Positions 27,096-36,656 of a DNA stretch of 64,000 nucleotides are shown here, in pieces. Source of the stretch: Vibrio marinisediminis (lineage in GTDB: Bacteria; Pseudomonadota; Gammaproteobacteria; Enterobacterales; Vibrionaceae); contig NZ_JACFYF010000013.1 of NCBI RefSeq assembly GCF_014050145.1, positions 48,025-112,024 of the forward strand. Direction: 5' to 3'. Position numbers and translations under genes: made by a program. The first letter of the stretch is position 1. Every line of letters starts with the position of its first letter. A model generated the notes under the pieces. The model had not been told where the DNA came from and did no database searches. It saw nothing but the letters and a program-made list of their open reading frames with translations.

Positions 27096-27734
27096 TTACG
27101 ATGAAGTTTGGGCGAAGAGCTGAGTTGCATCATGCACGCCTTGAATTAACATTTGCATACCAATTACCGCTAAGATCAGCCCCATCAAACGAGTTGTAAT
27201 GCTAATGCCGCTTTCGCCCAATTTATCCACCAAGGTGGGTCCGAATAAAAAGCAGGTAAAGGTGATAAGACAAAGTAAAGCAAAAGCAGAAATGGTAACG
27301 ACGATGTGTAGGATATCGCCGGATGCGGAGTAGTTCATAGCGGTGGCGATAGTTCCCGGTCCTGCGAGAATGGGGAGAGCTAAAGGTGAAATCGCAATGT
27401 CTTTGTTATCAGTATTACTTTTGTCTTCAGAGTGCATCTTAGACTGATTACCTTGTAGCATATGATAACCGACTAAAAAGACTAAAATTCCACCCGCTAA
27501 CCTTAGGGCTGGCAAAGTAATACCAAACAGGTCAAATATACCTTTGCCGAGCAAACTGAACAGCGCAACAATAACAAAAGCACACAATAGTGCTTTGATT
27601 GCGGTTTTACGCCTCTCATCGACGGTTTGTTCCCCAGTCAGCCCTACAAACACCGCGGTGTTTGCAATTGGGTTCATCATGGCAAAAAATCCCATAAAGA
27701 CGGTAACGGCAAGAGTGCTAAAGTCATGTAGCAT
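27096..27734 (-). CDS. MarC family integral membrane protein
   Basis: The 212-residue protein has six predicted membrane helices with MarC signatures: FFAMMNPIANTAVFVGLT near the N-terminus and SPLALPILAGPGTIATAMN in the middle. Despite the name, MarC is not a proven drug transporter; relatives have been linked to amino acid export. I chose the second ATG (27734) because AGGA lies nine bases upstream, while it abuts the first ATG at 27743. The DUF302 gene follows it. Confidence 0.87.
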   Translation of the reverse strand: MLHDFSTLAVTVFMGFFAMMNPIANTAVFVGLTGEQTVDERRKTAIKALLCAFVIVALFSLLGKGIFDLFGITLPALRLAGGILVFLVGYHMLQGNQSKMHSEDKSNTDNKDIAISPLALPILAGPGTIATAMNYSASGDILHIVVTISAFALLCLITFTCFLFGPTLVDKLGESGISITTRLMGLILAVIGMQMLIQGVHDATQLFAQTSS

Positions 27735-27926
27735 TGTAATCATTCCTAATAGTTAACGTATTAAAGCTAGCACGGGATGATCAAGCTTGCTGTTTTAACG
27801 GCTATAAAGGCATTACTTTTATTCATTTTTCTAGGTGAGTAGTGCGCAATAAGTGGCATGAATTTTTGCTAGCGGAACCTAGAGGTTAGGAATACAATTA
27901 CGTTTTCTAATTGCAGTATATTGTTC

Positions 27927-28184
27927 ATGAATAGAGCTAATGTTGCAGGGACAATCGTAGCCTTAATGGGCTTTGCGGCGTTTCTATTTTTATTTGCATC
28001 AGGCACTAATGCCCCTTTTATCTACTGGCCAAATGAAGCGATGCAGGGGCTGGCATTCACTTTTGCCTGGGGACTTGGCGTTCCTAGTTATTTGGCTTAT
28101 GTATTGTCAATTGTTTTGATGATCGCAGTCTTTTATAGTTTTTTCCGTATTGGGAAACGACTGGCACAAATGCTACTTCGATAG
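27927..28184 (+). CDS. Small two-helix membrane protein, unknown function
   Basis: The 85-residue protein has two hydrophobic helices (about 8-28 and 55-75), an aromatic periplasmic-like loop containing APFIYWPNEAMQ, and a basic C-terminus (RIGKRLAQMLLR). I do not recognise a family. The ATG at 27927 lacks a strong ribosome binding site; a TTG at 27921 is also in frame. A terminator follows closely, which supports a real gene. Confidence 0.65.
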   Translation: MNRANVAGTIVALMGFAAFLFLFASGTNAPFIYWPNEAMQGLAFTFAWGLGVPSYLAYVLSIVLMIAVFYSFFRIGKRLAQMLLR

Positions 28185-28207
28185 TCGTGATTCTAAAAAA
28201 TTAAGTT

Positions 28208-28237
28208 AAGCCCAATCAATTAAGGTTGGGCTTTTTT
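28208..28237 (+). terminator. Terminator after the small membrane protein gene
   Basis: AAGCCCAA pairs with TTGGGCTT, followed by a T tract. It can also fold on the minus strand, where the gene ending at 28242 converges. Confidence 0.8.
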
Positions 28238-28241
28238 ACAT

Positions 28242-28469
28242 CTAAGCGCTTAATTCACCAGCTTGTTGTGCTAGTCGAACGAGCGCCTGACGTTCAGCTT
28301 CCAATTCTGATAGTACTTGAATGTCCTTTTCAACTTCCCGCTCAATGTGTTGCGGTACAAATACAAAGTATTTATTCATGGGATAACTAACCCTAGTTGA
28401 TGGTTTTTCAATTGCTGGAATAGCTAATTTGACGCGAGTTACCTTAGGTGAAATTGGCCTGGTACACAT
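28242..28469 (-). CDS. Hypothetical 75-residue protein
   Basis: The protein has a basic N-terminal part, the segment NKYFVFVPQHIEREVEKDIQ and an amphipathic helix rich in Glu, Ala and Gln at the C-terminus (LSELEAERQALVRLAQQAG). No family is recognised. The ATG at 28469 has GGAGG directly abutting it, which is too close; translation may instead start at the internal Met 31 (28379). Its end shares a terminator with the convergent gene. Confidence 0.5.
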   Translation of the reverse strand: MCTRPISPKVTRVKLAIPAIEKPSTRVSYPMNKYFVFVPQHIEREVEKDIQVLSELEAERQALVRLAQQAGELSA

Positions 28470-28553
28470 CCTCCATGCAACAACATTTTTAGGCGTAGAG
28501 CAAAGGATGAGAATAGGGATGGGGTAGAGATGAAGTGCTTTAAGTGGTGATAC

Positions 28554-28583
28554 AAAAAAGGTCGATAGAAAACTATCGACCTT
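28554..28583 (-). terminator. Terminator of the zwf-pgl-gnd operon
   Basis: On the minus strand AAGGTCGATAG pairs with CTATCGACCTT (11 bp, 4-nt loop), followed by TTTTTT, 27 bases past the gnd stop. Confidence 0.9.
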
Positions 28584-28609
28584 AAAAACGTAGCGTGCTT
28601 TAAAGCATA

Positions 28610-30058
28610 TTATACGTCGTAAGTTGTTGATGCAGTGTCGCCGCCAGTACCAGTCCAGTTAGTGTGGAAGAATTCACCACGGTTACGGTCGATACGCTCA
28701 TATGTGTGAGCACCGAAGTAGTCACGCTGAGCTTGCAGCAAGTTAGCAGGTAGGCGAGCTGTAGTGTAGCCGTCTAGGAATGTTAGCGCAGAAGTTGTAC
28801 ATGGCATTGGAATACCCGCTTCTAGAGACTTAGCCGCCACTTTACGCCATGCACTTAGGCTATTTTGTAAGATGCCTTTGAAGTAAGCATCAGAACCTAG
28901 GAAAGCAAGTTCTGGTTTTGCATCATATGCATCACGGATGTTACCTAGGAATGCAGAGCGAATGATACAACCACCACGCCACATTAACGCCACGTTGCCG
29001 TAGTTTAGATCCCAGCCATTCTCGTTAGATGCTTCGCGCATTAACATAAAGCCTTGAGCGTAAGAGATGATCTTAGACGCAAGCAGCGCTTGGCGTAGAG
29101 CATCAACCCACTCTTGTTTGTCACCTTCAACAGGGGCGATTGTTTTGCCAAATAGTTGCTCAGCTTCAACACGTTGATCTTTTAGTGCTGACAGGCAACG
29201 AGAGAATACAGACTCAGAAATTAGAGTCAGTGGAATACCGAGATCAAGCGCATTGATGCCAGTCCACTTGCCCGTGCCTTTTTGGCCCGCAGTGTCGAGG
29301 ATTTTTTCAACTAGCGCTTCACCGTCTTCATCTTTGTAGCCAAGGATGTCAGCAGTAATTTCGACTAAGTAGCTGTTTAGCTCAGTTTCATTCCACTGTG
29401 CGAATACCGCTTGCATTTCATCTGCCGACATACCAAGACCATCTTTCATGAACTGGTAAGCTTCGGTGATAAGTTGCATGTCGCCATATTCGATGCCGTT
29501 GTGTACCATTTTAACGAAGTGACCAGCACCGTCGTTACCAACCCAATCACAACAAGGTTCGCCAGCATCAGTTTTTGCAGAGATAGCTTGGAAGATAGGT
29601 TTCACCGCTTCCCAAGCTTCAGGTGCGCCACCAGGCATGATTGATGGACCAAAACGTGCACCTTCTTCACCACCCGATACACCAGTACCGATGAAGTGTA
29701 TGCCTTTCTCACGCAATGCTGCCACGCGACGGTTAGTGTCTGGGTAGTTAGTGTTACCACCATCAATGATGATGTCACCCTTGTCTAGGAGTGGCGTTAG
29801 TGCATCAATAAACATATCAACGACGTCACCCGCACGTACCATCAGCATCACTTTGCGTGGTGATTCTAGTTTCTCAACCAGCTCTTCAAGCGAGTATGCG
29901 CCAACAATGTTGGTATCTTTTGCTGGACCTTCTAGAAACTCGTCAACTTTCGCAGCTGTACGGTTATGAGCGACAACTTTAAAGCCGTGGTCGTTCATGT
30001 TTAGGATAAGGTTCTGGCCCATTACCGCTAGACCAATTACACCGATATCACCTTTCAT
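28610..30058 (-). CDS. gnd: 6-phosphogluconate dehydrogenase, decarboxylating
   Basis: The 482-residue enzyme converts 6-phosphogluconate and NADP+ to ribulose 5-phosphate, CO2 and NADPH. It has the N-terminal Rossmann motif IGLAVMGQNLILN, the substrate signature GTGVSGGEEGARFGPSIMPGG (quoted in part), catalytic FVKMVHNGIEYGDMQ, and the C-terminal LQAQRDYFGAHTYER. Length is normal. It is last of zwf-pgl-gnd, 34 bases after pgl, and followed by a strong terminator. Confidence 0.97.
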   Translation of the reverse strand: MKGDIGVIGLAVMGQNLILNMNDHGFKVVAHNRTAAKVDEFLEGPAKDTNIVGAYSLEELVEKLESPRKVMLMVRAGDVVDMFIDALTPLLDKGDIIIDGGNTNYPDTNRRVAALREKGIHFIGTGVSGGEEGARFGPSIMPGGAPEAWEAVKPIFQAISAKTDAGEPCCDWVGNDGAGHFVKMVHNGIEYGDMQLITEAYQFMKDGLGMSADEMQAVFAQWNETELNSYLVEITADILGYKDEDGEALVEKILDTAGQKGTGKWTGINALDLGIPLTLISESVFSRCLSALKDQRVEAEQLFGKTIAPVEGDKQEWVDALRQALLASKIISYAQGFMLMREASNENGWDLNYGNVALMWRGGCIIRSAFLGNIRDAYDAKPELAFLGSDAYFKGILQNSLSAWRKVAAKSLEAGIPMPCTTSALTFLDGYTTARLPANLLQAQRDYFGAHTYERIDRNRGEFFHTNWTGTGGDTASTTYDV

Positions 30059-30092
30059 TGTTTCTCTCCAATTGTGTCGTACGACGCTCGCG

Positions 30093-30809
30093 TTACGCGA
30101 TTTTTGCTGCTGCGTCTGAATCTAAATACCATTCGGTTTTACCCGTTTTCGACTGGATTTTCGCTGCCGGATAAGGCAGTTCACTTGCCGCAGTGGTATG
30201 AATTTCGTTTACGATATCAACTTTACCTGCACCTAGCACTAGGTAGCTGATTCGTTTTGCTGCCTCTAAAACTTTTGCGGTTTTAGAAACACGGATTTGA
30301 CCTGATTCAGGATGAGATGCGAGTACAGATAGCTTCTCATCTTGGTAGTTTGTTTGGTTAGGGAATAGCGACGCTGTATGACCATCAGCACCAACTCCAA
30401 GCAAAATCCAATCAAATACAGGCGTACCATTTTCACTCGGGATCACTTCAGCCATCTCGTTAGCAAAGCGTTCCGCTTCACCTTCAGGCTGATCTTCACC
30501 ACGGATACGGTGAATATTTCCAGCAGGTAGAGCGACTTTACTAAAGAGTAGTGTGTTAGCTTCACCATAGTTGCTTTCTGCATCATCCGGAGCCACACAG
30601 CGCTCATCGCCCCACCAGAAGTGCAGGTTTTGCCATTGAATTGATTCTGCATAAGGTGCACTTGCTAATAGCTTAAACAGCATTTTTGGTGTACTGCCAC
30701 CTGACAGGGAAATATGAACCGGGCGACCGAGTTCACTGTAGGTTTTCATGTCATTCGCTAGGCTTTCAACAACCTGCTCAGCCGTTTCAAAGATCTTATG
30801 ATTGATCAT
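30093..30809 (-). CDS. pgl: 6-phosphogluconolactonase
   Basis: The 238-residue enzyme hydrolyses 6-phosphogluconolactone, the second step of the oxidative pentose phosphate branch. DevB-type signatures are present: [33 protein letters not shown] and [15 protein letters not shown]. Its start overlaps the zwf stop by four bases (ATGA), so it is translationally coupled to zwf. Confidence 0.96.
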   Translation of the reverse strand: MINHKIFETAEQVVESLANDMKTYSELGRPVHISLSGGSTPKMLFKLLASAPYAESIQWQNLHFWWGDERCVAPDDAESNYGEANTLLFSKVALPAGNIHRIRGEDQPEGEAERFANEMAEVIPSENGTPVFDWILLGVGADGHTASLFPNQTNYQDEKLSVLASHPESGQIRVSKTAKVLEAAKRISYLVLGAGKVDIVNEIHTTAASELPYPAAKIQSKTGKTEWYLDSDAAAKIA

Positions 30810-32311
30810 AGTTCGCAGTAATCCGTGTCTGTAAGGTTTTTACAAGGGTAGCGCCATGCGCGACCATCGCGTTGTAATAAGTCGTTGGACTCTTTTGGCC
30901 CCCAAGTACCGCATGCATAGCCAAATAGGGCTTGCGGGTCTTGTTTGAAATCGAGGATCGGTTGTACATACTTCCAGCATGCTTCAACCGCATCGCTACG
31001 TGCAAATAGCGTCGCATCACCATTTAGAGCGTCAAGTAATAGGCGCTCATATGCCGTCAACATTTGCGTCTCTTGAAGGTCAGCATAATGGAAGTTCATT
31101 TTAACTTCTTTGGCTTTAAAACCGGCGCCTGGTTGTTTTAAACCGAAGCTCATTTGAATGCCTTCATCAGGCTGAATACGAATGATGAGCTTGTTTTCAG
31201 GCGCATTTTGACCAAATACGGGGTGTGGTGTGTTCTTGAAATGAATAACAACTTCAGTAACACGGGTTGGTAAGCGTTTGCCAGTACGTACGTAGAAAGG
31301 AACGCCATTCCAACGCCAGTTGTTGATATATGCTTTAAGACCTACGTAGGTTTCTGTTCTTGAGTCTTCAGCTACGCCTGGCTCCTCACGGTAACCGAGT
31401 AGGTGCTGTCCGCGTACATCGGATTCGGTGTACTGACCCAAGACAAGGTTGTTACGAAGATCGTCCTCTTCCAATGGTTTCAAGCATTGCAATACTTTTA
31501 CCACTTCATCGCGAATTGAGTCAGCGTTAATCTGTGCTGGTGGCTCCATTCCGACCATTGCTAATACTTGGAGTAAGTGGTTTTGGAACATATCACGCAT
31601 GGCACCAGAGCCGTCGTAGTAACCACCGCGTTCTTCTACGCCAAGGAACTCTGCTCCGGTGATTTCAACATAATCGATGAAGTTACGGTTCCATAGCGGC
31701 TCGAACATAGCGTTGGAGAAACGAAACACCAATAAGTTCTGTACGGTTTCTTTACCTAAGTAATGATCAATACGGTAAATTTGGTGCTCTTGGAAGTGCT
31801 GGTGAATTTCTTTATCGAGCTGACGTGCTGATGCAAGATCATAGCCAAATGGCTTTTCGATGATCAGACGTTTCCAACCCGTTTGCTCGTCATTTAAACC
31901 ATGCGCAGCAAGGCTTGCTGGAATAATGCTGTAAAGGCTTGGCGGTGTCGCCAGATAAAAAAGCGTATTACGCTGTTCAAATTGATAGGCGTCAGCGAGC
32001 TGATCAAGACGCTGCGCTAATTTACTATAGTCGGCAGTATCAGAGGTATTGATAGCTTGGTAATGCAAGTGTTCAATGAATGCATCTAAAGTGGCGGGCT
32101 CCGTCTTTTCCATTTCTTGGAGAGAGCGTTTTAGTTTATCGCGATAAGAGTCGTCGCTGTATTCAGTGCGGCTTACGCCTAAAATTGCGAAGTTGTCTGG
32201 AAGCTGCTTGTTCGCGTAGAGGTGGTATAGAGCTGGGATCAACTTACGGTAAGTTAAGTCGCCCGAAGCACCAAAAATAACGATGCTACTGTTTTCTGGA
32301 ATTACCATCAT
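30806..32311 (-). CDS. zwf: Glucose-6-phosphate 1-dehydrogenase
   Basis: The 501-residue enzyme starts the oxidative pentose phosphate branch and makes NADPH. It has the dinucleotide motif [13 protein letters not shown] near the N-terminus and the active-site segment [24 protein letters not shown] precedes tandem ATGs at 32311 and 32308; either could be used. It leads zwf-pgl-gnd. The region upstream (32312-32776) contains the promoter and no further gene I can support. Confidence 0.96.
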   Translation of the reverse strand: MMVIPENSSIVIFGASGDLTYRKLIPALYHLYANKQLPDNFAILGVSRTEYSDDSYRDKLKRSLQEMEKTEPATLDAFIEHLHYQAINTSDTADYSKLAQRLDQLADAYQFEQRNTLFYLATPPSLYSIIPASLAAHGLNDEQTGWKRLIIEKPFGYDLASARQLDKEIHQHFQEHQIYRIDHYLGKETVQNLLVFRFSNAMFEPLWNRNFIDYVEITGAEFLGVEERGGYYDGSGAMRDMFQNHLLQVLAMVGMEPPAQINADSIRDEVVKVLQCLKPLEEDDLRNNLVLGQYTESDVRGQHLLGYREEPGVAEDSRTETYVGLKAYINNWRWNGVPFYVRTGKRLPTRVTEVVIHFKNTPHPVFGQNAPENKLIIRIQPDEGIQMSFGLKQPGAGFKAKEVKMNFHYADLQETQMLTAYERLLLDALNGDATLFARSDAVEACWKYVQPILDFKQDPQALFGYACGTWGPKESNDLLQRDGRAWRYPCKNLTDTDYCEL

Positions 32312-32776
32312 CTTTCCCTTAAAACGAGGTAGAAACTGCGTGCCTAAGATGGCTTTCTTTGTTGTAAATATTGGAAAGCAATCCTATCAACGACACCTCA
32401 AAATGGATAATCGATGATACCTATCTTACTGATAGATAAAATCGAAGCTCGTTGAGCTATAACTCAATACGGCGCTGTATTGTCTACGACAATTTGATTT
32501 ACATCAACTATCTAAAGTGCGATTGCTCATTATGTAGCTTGTTTTTCTTTCTGGAAATTTGAGGAATTCCATTTAACTCTTAAATATCATAGCGTTGCAA
32601 GTGATATAATCCTTTGCGTTCATATTGAAAATAAACAGTATTTTCTTATGTGCTGTTAAGTATAGAAGGGATATAGCCCTGCCAAAGACCAACTTTGAAA
32701 CAATTATGTAGGTAAAATAGCCTACGGGAGGGCGCATTATTGCAGTAAACTGCTGATTCATACCAAGGAGAGAACA

Positions 32777-33160
32777 ATGATAAGAAGTGTACTGATTCTA
32801 ACAACGCTAGTGACGACTCAAGTTATCGCCAGCGATTACGATTTAAAGTCGGCAATGAAGCAGATGAAACTGGATTTTAAACACGCAGCAGAAGCGCAAA
32901 CTGTCGAAGAAATGCAGCAGGCAATGGTAAATTTTAATCAATTGCTAGATGCCTCAAAACAAGCTCAATACCCTGATGAAAAGAAAGCTTTGTATATGGA
33001 AGGCTTCGAGAAACTAACCATCACCATTAATGGTATCAATCAAGAACTCGAGCAGGGTGATTTGCAAGGTGCAAAGCAACAATTGAAAGTAATCGATGAT
33101 TTGCGAGAAGAGTATCATGATAAACGTAACCCAAGCATTTGGAGCAAACTGTTTGGGTAA
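32777..33160 (+). CDS. cybC: Cytochrome b562 family protein
   Basis: The 127-residue periplasmic protein has a signal peptide ending near VIASD. It then forms a four-helix bundle with the b562 haem ligands in the expected places: Met 27 in LKSAMKQMK at the start of helix 1, and His 114 in REEYHDKRN near the end of helix 4 (E. coli uses Met 7 and His 102 of the mature protein). Overall identity to E. coli CybC looks low, so haem binding is likely but unproven. AAGGAGAG lies just before the ATG. It is monocistronic. Confidence 0.82.
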   Translation: MIRSVLILTTLVTTQVIASDYDLKSAMKQMKLDFKHAAEAQTVEEMQQAMVNFNQLLDASKQAQYPDEKKALYMEGFEKLTITINGINQELEQGDLQGAKQQLKVIDDLREEYHDKRNPSIWSKLFG

Positions 33161-33181
33161 ATTGTGAAATTATTCGCAACA

Positions 33182-33197
33182 CTGTTTGGATATACAG
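33182..33197 (+). promoter_or_regulatory. LexA (SOS) box upstream of DUF5680-qnr
   Basis: CTGTTTGGATATACAG keeps both outer tetramers of the gammaproteobacterial LexA consensus CTGT-N8-ACAG. It lies 34 bases before the DUF5680 start, in the promoter region of the pair. Confidence 0.75.
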
Positions 33198-33231
33198 GTA
33201 TAGTGTTCTTTGATTTTAATTGGAGTCCGCT

Positions 33232-33702
33232 ATGTCACAATTTACTCAGCAAGAACTGTATCAATTCATCGTAGAGGCTAAAGAGAATTCTTATGTCGCA
33301 AGGGCGCCTCGGTGTCTGCCATCTCGACTGGGTTCCCATGATATTCAATACCAGAATGGGCACTTTCAGTATCTGGATAGCTACTTTGGTGGTCAGGATT
33401 TTCTTGGGCAAGAGGTCGTATATTTTGACGGCAAGCCAATTTGGGCGATGAACTACTATGGGAAAATCCTTCAACCAGATTGTTATGATGCAGAGAAAGC
33501 GGGTAATACCGTTTTAGCGAGTTTGAGAAAGCTATATCAGTTGGGGCATTTTCTTGGTGATTCAGTCAATGAGACCGAGTGGGGTACATACCATGATAAT
33601 AATCAGGGCGATGTTTATTCGTTTACTGGCTATGAATGGATTGAGCTCTTGCAACAGAAAGTGTATGAATTGCATTATCATGGTGGACTAATTAAGCCTT
33701 AA
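33232..33702 (+). CDS. DUF5680 domain protein
   Basis: The 156-residue protein matches the DUF5680 pattern: FIVEAKENSYVA near the N-terminus, LGSHDIQYQNGHFQYLDSYFGG (quoted in part), GQEVVYFDGKPIWAMNYYG, and WGTYHDNNQGDVYSFTGYEWI towards the end. In other bacteria this domain also occurs fused to an XRE helix-turn-helix; here it is alone and cytosolic. Function is unknown. The ATG at 33232 has GGAG seven bases upstream; the frame is also open from a TTG at 33220. It is separated from qnr by two bases, so both probably share one transcript and the LexA box. Confidence 0.82.
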   Translation: MSQFTQQELYQFIVEAKENSYVARAPRCLPSRLGSHDIQYQNGHFQYLDSYFGGQDFLGQEVVYFDGKPIWAMNYYGKILQPDCYDAEKAGNTVLASLRKLYQLGHFLGDSVNETEWGTYHDNNQGDVYSFTGYEWIELLQQKVYELHYHGGLIKP

Positions 33703-33704
33703 TT

Positions 33705-34355
33705 ATGAATGTTACCGATAAAGTGTTTAGAGAACACAGTTTTGCCAACGCTGATTTAAGTTATGCGAAGTTTGTTAAGTGTAAATTTTTCAATTGTGAT
33801 TTTAGCCGAGCACAGTTAATTGAAGCTCAATTTGAACAGTGTACGTTTATTGAACAAGGCGAAGTGGAAGGGTGTAACTTTAATTATGCAAACTTACACG
33901 AAGCGAGTTTTAAAAACTGCCAACTATCCATGAGCCAATTTGTTGGGTGTAATTGTTTTGCAGTGGAATTTCGTCAATGTGACTTGAAAGGGGCTAACTT
34001 TTCTCAAGCGCGTTTTGCCAATCAAGTTAGTCATAACGTTTATTTTTGTTCTGCCTATATTACGGGTTGTAATTTGTCTTACGCTAACATGGAGCGTTTG
34101 TGCATTGAAAAGTGCGATTTATTTGAAAATCGCTGGATAGAAACAAATTTACAAGGTTCGTCGCTGCAAGGTTCGGATCTCAGTAATGGCGAGTTTTCCG
34201 CTGATATTTGGGGAGAGTTTAGAATTCGTGAATGTGATTTAACGGACTGCGATCTTACGGGGCTTAACCCGACTCGTGTTGACCTGACAGGTGTTAAAAT
34301 TGCCAGTTGGCAGCAATCTCAACTGCTTGAACAGTTGGGTGTTATTGTTATTTAG
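33705..34355 (+). CDS. qnr: Qnr-type pentapeptide repeat protein
   Basis: The 216-residue protein is built of pentapeptide repeats of the A(D/N)Lxx type that fold as a right-handed beta-helix. Qnr-specific segments are present: GEVEGCNFNYANL, NCFAVEFRQCDLKGANF, NQVSHNVYFCSAYI, and the C-terminal WQQSQLLEQLGVIVI. Length equals the Qnr norm (about 218). Qnr proteins bind gyrase and topoisomerase IV and lower quinolone susceptibility; Vibrio chromosomes are known sources of qnr genes. The gene has no strong ribosome binding site and begins two bases after the upstream stop, suggesting translational coupling. Confidence 0.92.
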   Translation: MNVTDKVFREHSFANADLSYAKFVKCKFFNCDFSRAQLIEAQFEQCTFIEQGEVEGCNFNYANLHEASFKNCQLSMSQFVGCNCFAVEFRQCDLKGANFSQARFANQVSHNVYFCSAYITGCNLSYANMERLCIEKCDLFENRWIETNLQGSSLQGSDLSNGEFSADIWGEFRIRECDLTDCDLTGLNPTRVDLTGVKIASWQQSQLLEQLGVIVI

Positions 34356-34545
34356 CCTTTAGTGACAAATAGTTGTTTGAGTTCGCTTTATTTTCGTGAT
34401 TTATATCTGATAAGAAATAGTTGGTAGCAAATCGACTTATAGTTGATATGCTACCATGCGCGCGTGGCTAAACTTTTGATTGAATAATCAATTATCTATA
34501 TGCCACAACAATGAATATTTAATTGCGACTTATTAAGGATAGATA

Positions 34546-34803
34546 ATGAAAAGCGTGTTTTTTTTCGACTCGATGCTAACTCCTAAAATTGTAACCTTCA
34601 TTTATTGGCTACTACTTTTAGTTTCAATTGTTGGTGGTTTGGCAACCATATTTACCGGTTATGGTTCGAGTGCGATCTTTCTAGGTCTATTGCAAATTGT
34701 GGGTGGTGTCTTAGGTGCGCGTATTTGGTGTGAGTTAATGATTGTCATTTTTAAAATAAATGGCAATCTGCAGAAACTTGTGGATAGAAAGCAAGGCGAA
34801 TAA
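34546..34803 (+). CDS. DUF4282 small membrane protein
   Basis: The 85-residue protein has two membrane helices (about 13-35 and 43-70) in the DUF4282 arrangement: FFFDSMLTPKIVTFIYWLLLL, a Gly-rich turn, and GARIWCELMIVIFKINGNL (each quoted in part). It is an inner-membrane protein of unknown function. TAAGGATAGATA precedes the ATG. It lies after qnr with a 190-base gap, so it is probably transcribed separately. Confidence 0.85.
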   Translation: MKSVFFFDSMLTPKIVTFIYWLLLLVSIVGGLATIFTGYGSSAIFLGLLQIVGGVLGARIWCELMIVIFKINGNLQKLVDRKQGE

Positions 34804-34811
34804 GCCGTGAT

Positions 34812-34840
34812 CAGTAGAAGCCTGTGTTAGGCTTCTACTG
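34812..34840. terminator. 12-bp perfect hairpin between convergent genes
   Basis: CAGTAGAAGCCT pairs perfectly with AGGCTTCTACTG (5-nt loop) between the DUF4282 and msrAB stops. There is no T tract; it is probably a bidirectional 3'-end structure. Confidence 0.65.
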
Positions 34841-34851
34841 ACATTTAAGAT

Positions 34852-35988
34852 CTATTCATTAAACAGTGACATGTATTCTTCGTAACCTTCATTGTTCAGT
34901 TCTTCTTTAGCAATAAAGCGCATTGCTGCCGAATTCATACAATATCTTAAACCTGTTGGTTCAGGTCCATCTTTGAAAACATGCCCTAGATGTGAATCGC
35001 CAAAACGGCTACGTACTTCTGTTCTCGGGTAGACCATTTTATAGTCGGTTTGTGTTACGACGAAGGCGTCATTAATTGGTTTTGTAAAGCTTGGCCAGCC
35101 CGTACCTGAGCGATATTTGTCTGTTGAGGAAAACAGTGGCTCTCCCGTTATGACATCAACATAAATGCCTTCTGCTTTGTTATCCCAGAACTCGTTTTTA
35201 AATGCTCGCTCGGTGCCATCTTCTTGAGTGACATAATATTGCATCTGTGTCAGGGTTTGCCTTAGTTGTTTATCGCTAGGCTTGATATATGTTTTACCGT
35301 GCGAAAGCAGTGCCTGTTCGTCGATCATCTGGCGTAAAGTGACAGGGTTACTTTTGCGATCTGAGCCAAAGATGTCGTCTAAGTAACTGTCTCGCCCTGA
35401 AGAGTAGCGATAGTATTTATAACGAACCGAGTTCCGCTTGTAATAATCTTGGTGGTAGTCTTCCGCCAACCAAAAGGATTGAAAAGGACGCAGCTCAGTT
35501 TTTAGTGGCTTGTTAAACACCCCCAATTTTTCGATATCTGCCATAAATTGAGTTGCTATTTGTTTTTGGGTGTCGCTATGGTAGAAGATTGCAGGGCGGT
35601 ATTGAGGACCTCTATCAACAAAAGATCCTTTATCATCAGTAGGATCAATGTGGCGGAAAAACTGGTCTAGCACTTGTTCATAAGTCACTTTTTCAGGATC
35701 AAAAGTAACTTGAATGACTTCAATATGTTCCGTTTTACCCGATGAAACCTGTTTGTATGTTGGGTTTTTAACTTGCCCACCGGCATAGCCAGACACGACG
35801 TCTATTACGCCGGGTAATTTTTCTAAATCTGACTCTGTGCACCAAAAACATCCACCCGCTAAAGTGGCTACCTCATTTCTTCCATTAGTAGAACTCTCTG
35901 TCTTGCTCTGTTCCGCAGTTCCAAAAAAGGAAGTCATAACTAGAACCATTGCGAAAAACGGCAGCAGTAGTGATAACTTGAATTTCAT
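34852..35988 (-). CDS. msrAB: Fused peptide methionine sulfoxide reductase MsrA-MsrB
   Basis: This 378-residue envelope protein repairs both epimers of oxidised methionine. An N-terminal membrane anchor or signal (about 5-22) is followed by MsrA with the catalytic GCFWC (46-50) and GYAGG. MsrB follows with the active-site Cys 350 in [11 protein letters not shown] and SGTGWPSF. MsrB lacks the two CxxC zinc pairs ([11 protein letters not shown] where zinc forms have Cys), so it is a zinc-free type. Unlike neisserial PilB there is no thioredoxin-like N-terminal domain. GAGGTAGGT precedes the ATG. Confidence 0.93.
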   Translation of the reverse strand: MKFKLSLLLPFFAMVLVMTSFFGTAEQSKTESSTNGRNEVATLAGGCFWCTESDLEKLPGVIDVVSGYAGGQVKNPTYKQVSSGKTEHIEVIQVTFDPEKVTYEQVLDQFFRHIDPTDDKGSFVDRGPQYRPAIFYHSDTQKQIATQFMADIEKLGVFNKPLKTELRPFQSFWLAEDYHQDYYKRNSVRYKYYRYSSGRDSYLDDIFGSDRKSNPVTLRQMIDEQALLSHGKTYIKPSDKQLRQTLTQMQYYVTQEDGTERAFKNEFWDNKAEGIYVDVITGEPLFSSTDKYRSGTGWPSFTKPINDAFVVTQTDYKMVYPRTEVRSRFGDSHLGHVFKDGPEPTGLRYCMNSAAMRFIAKEELNNEGYEEYMSLFNE

Positions 35989-36140
35989 ACCTACCTCTTA
36001 GTTTCATCCTATCTGTTACACTGGAACGGTGTAAGGCGAAAAAAATTTCATCTAATAACTTTGTACTGACGAGCATTGAGTTTAGATCGTTCTGCTCCGC
36101 TCAAGTGTGCTACATAGTCAAATAGGGAAGGAATCAGTTA

Positions 36141-36548
36141 ATGGATAATAGAATTATAGGAAGTTGTTTTTGTGGGGTGTGCCAGTTTGATGTAGAAGAT
36201 GACTTCAAGCGATTTTATTTTTGCCACTGCAAACAATGCCAAAAAATGACAAGTAGTGCCCATGCGTCAAATCTCTTCGCTTTACCAGAGACATTACGTT
36301 GGTTGAAAGGAGAAGAAGATACGATAGTGTTTAATCATCCAACAAGGCTATTTACGCGCAGATTCTGCAAGCATTGTGGCTCAGGTTTGCCAGTATTAAC
36401 TCAAAATGGGCGTTTTTATCTCGTACCTGCGGGCAGTTTAGAGTCAGAGCCCAGTAAAACTGTCGATATGCGTATTTTTATAGAAGAGCAATCCAAATGG
36501 CATGTAGATGGTCTTCAACAAGAGTGTTGCCAAGGTTTTCCTACGTAA
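36141..36548 (+). CDS. GFA family zinc protein
   Basis: The 135-residue protein has the GFA (glutathione-dependent formaldehyde-activating-like) zinc sites: GSCFCGVCQF near the N-terminus, FCHCKQCQK (about 27-35) and RFCKHCGSGLP (about 73-83). These Cys-rich Mss4-like folds bind structural and catalytic-type zinc, but most members have no shown activity. The tail has an extra CC pair (QQECCQG). The gene is monocistronic, converging on fhs. Confidence 0.87.
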   Translation: MDNRIIGSCFCGVCQFDVEDDFKRFYFCHCKQCQKMTSSAHASNLFALPETLRWLKGEEDTIVFNHPTRLFTRRFCKHCGSGLPVLTQNGRFYLVPAGSLESEPSKTVDMRIFIEEQSKWHVDGLQQECCQGFPT

Positions 36549-36579
36549 ACAGCAAACAGCAAACAGCAAACAGTAAACA
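36547..36579. repeat. Tandem 7-bp repeat directly after the GFA stop
   Basis: Three exact copies of AAACAGC are followed by AAACAGT and a partial unit. The first unit overlaps the stop codon, so changes in copy number would not alter the protein. Confidence 0.8.
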
Positions 36580-36607
36580 TAAGGCTTACGCGCGACGCGG
36601 TTTTGGA

Positions 36608-36641
36608 AGAAAGAAAAAACGAGCAACAGAGTGCTCGTTTT
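36608..36641 (-). terminator. Terminator of fhs (bidirectional with the GFA gene)
   Basis: AAAACGAGCA pairs with TGCTCGTTTT (10 bp, 6-nt loop). On the minus strand a TTTTTTCTTT tract follows, 16 bases past the fhs stop. Confidence 0.85.
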
Positions 36642-36656
36642 GCCATCCAGCTTGAG

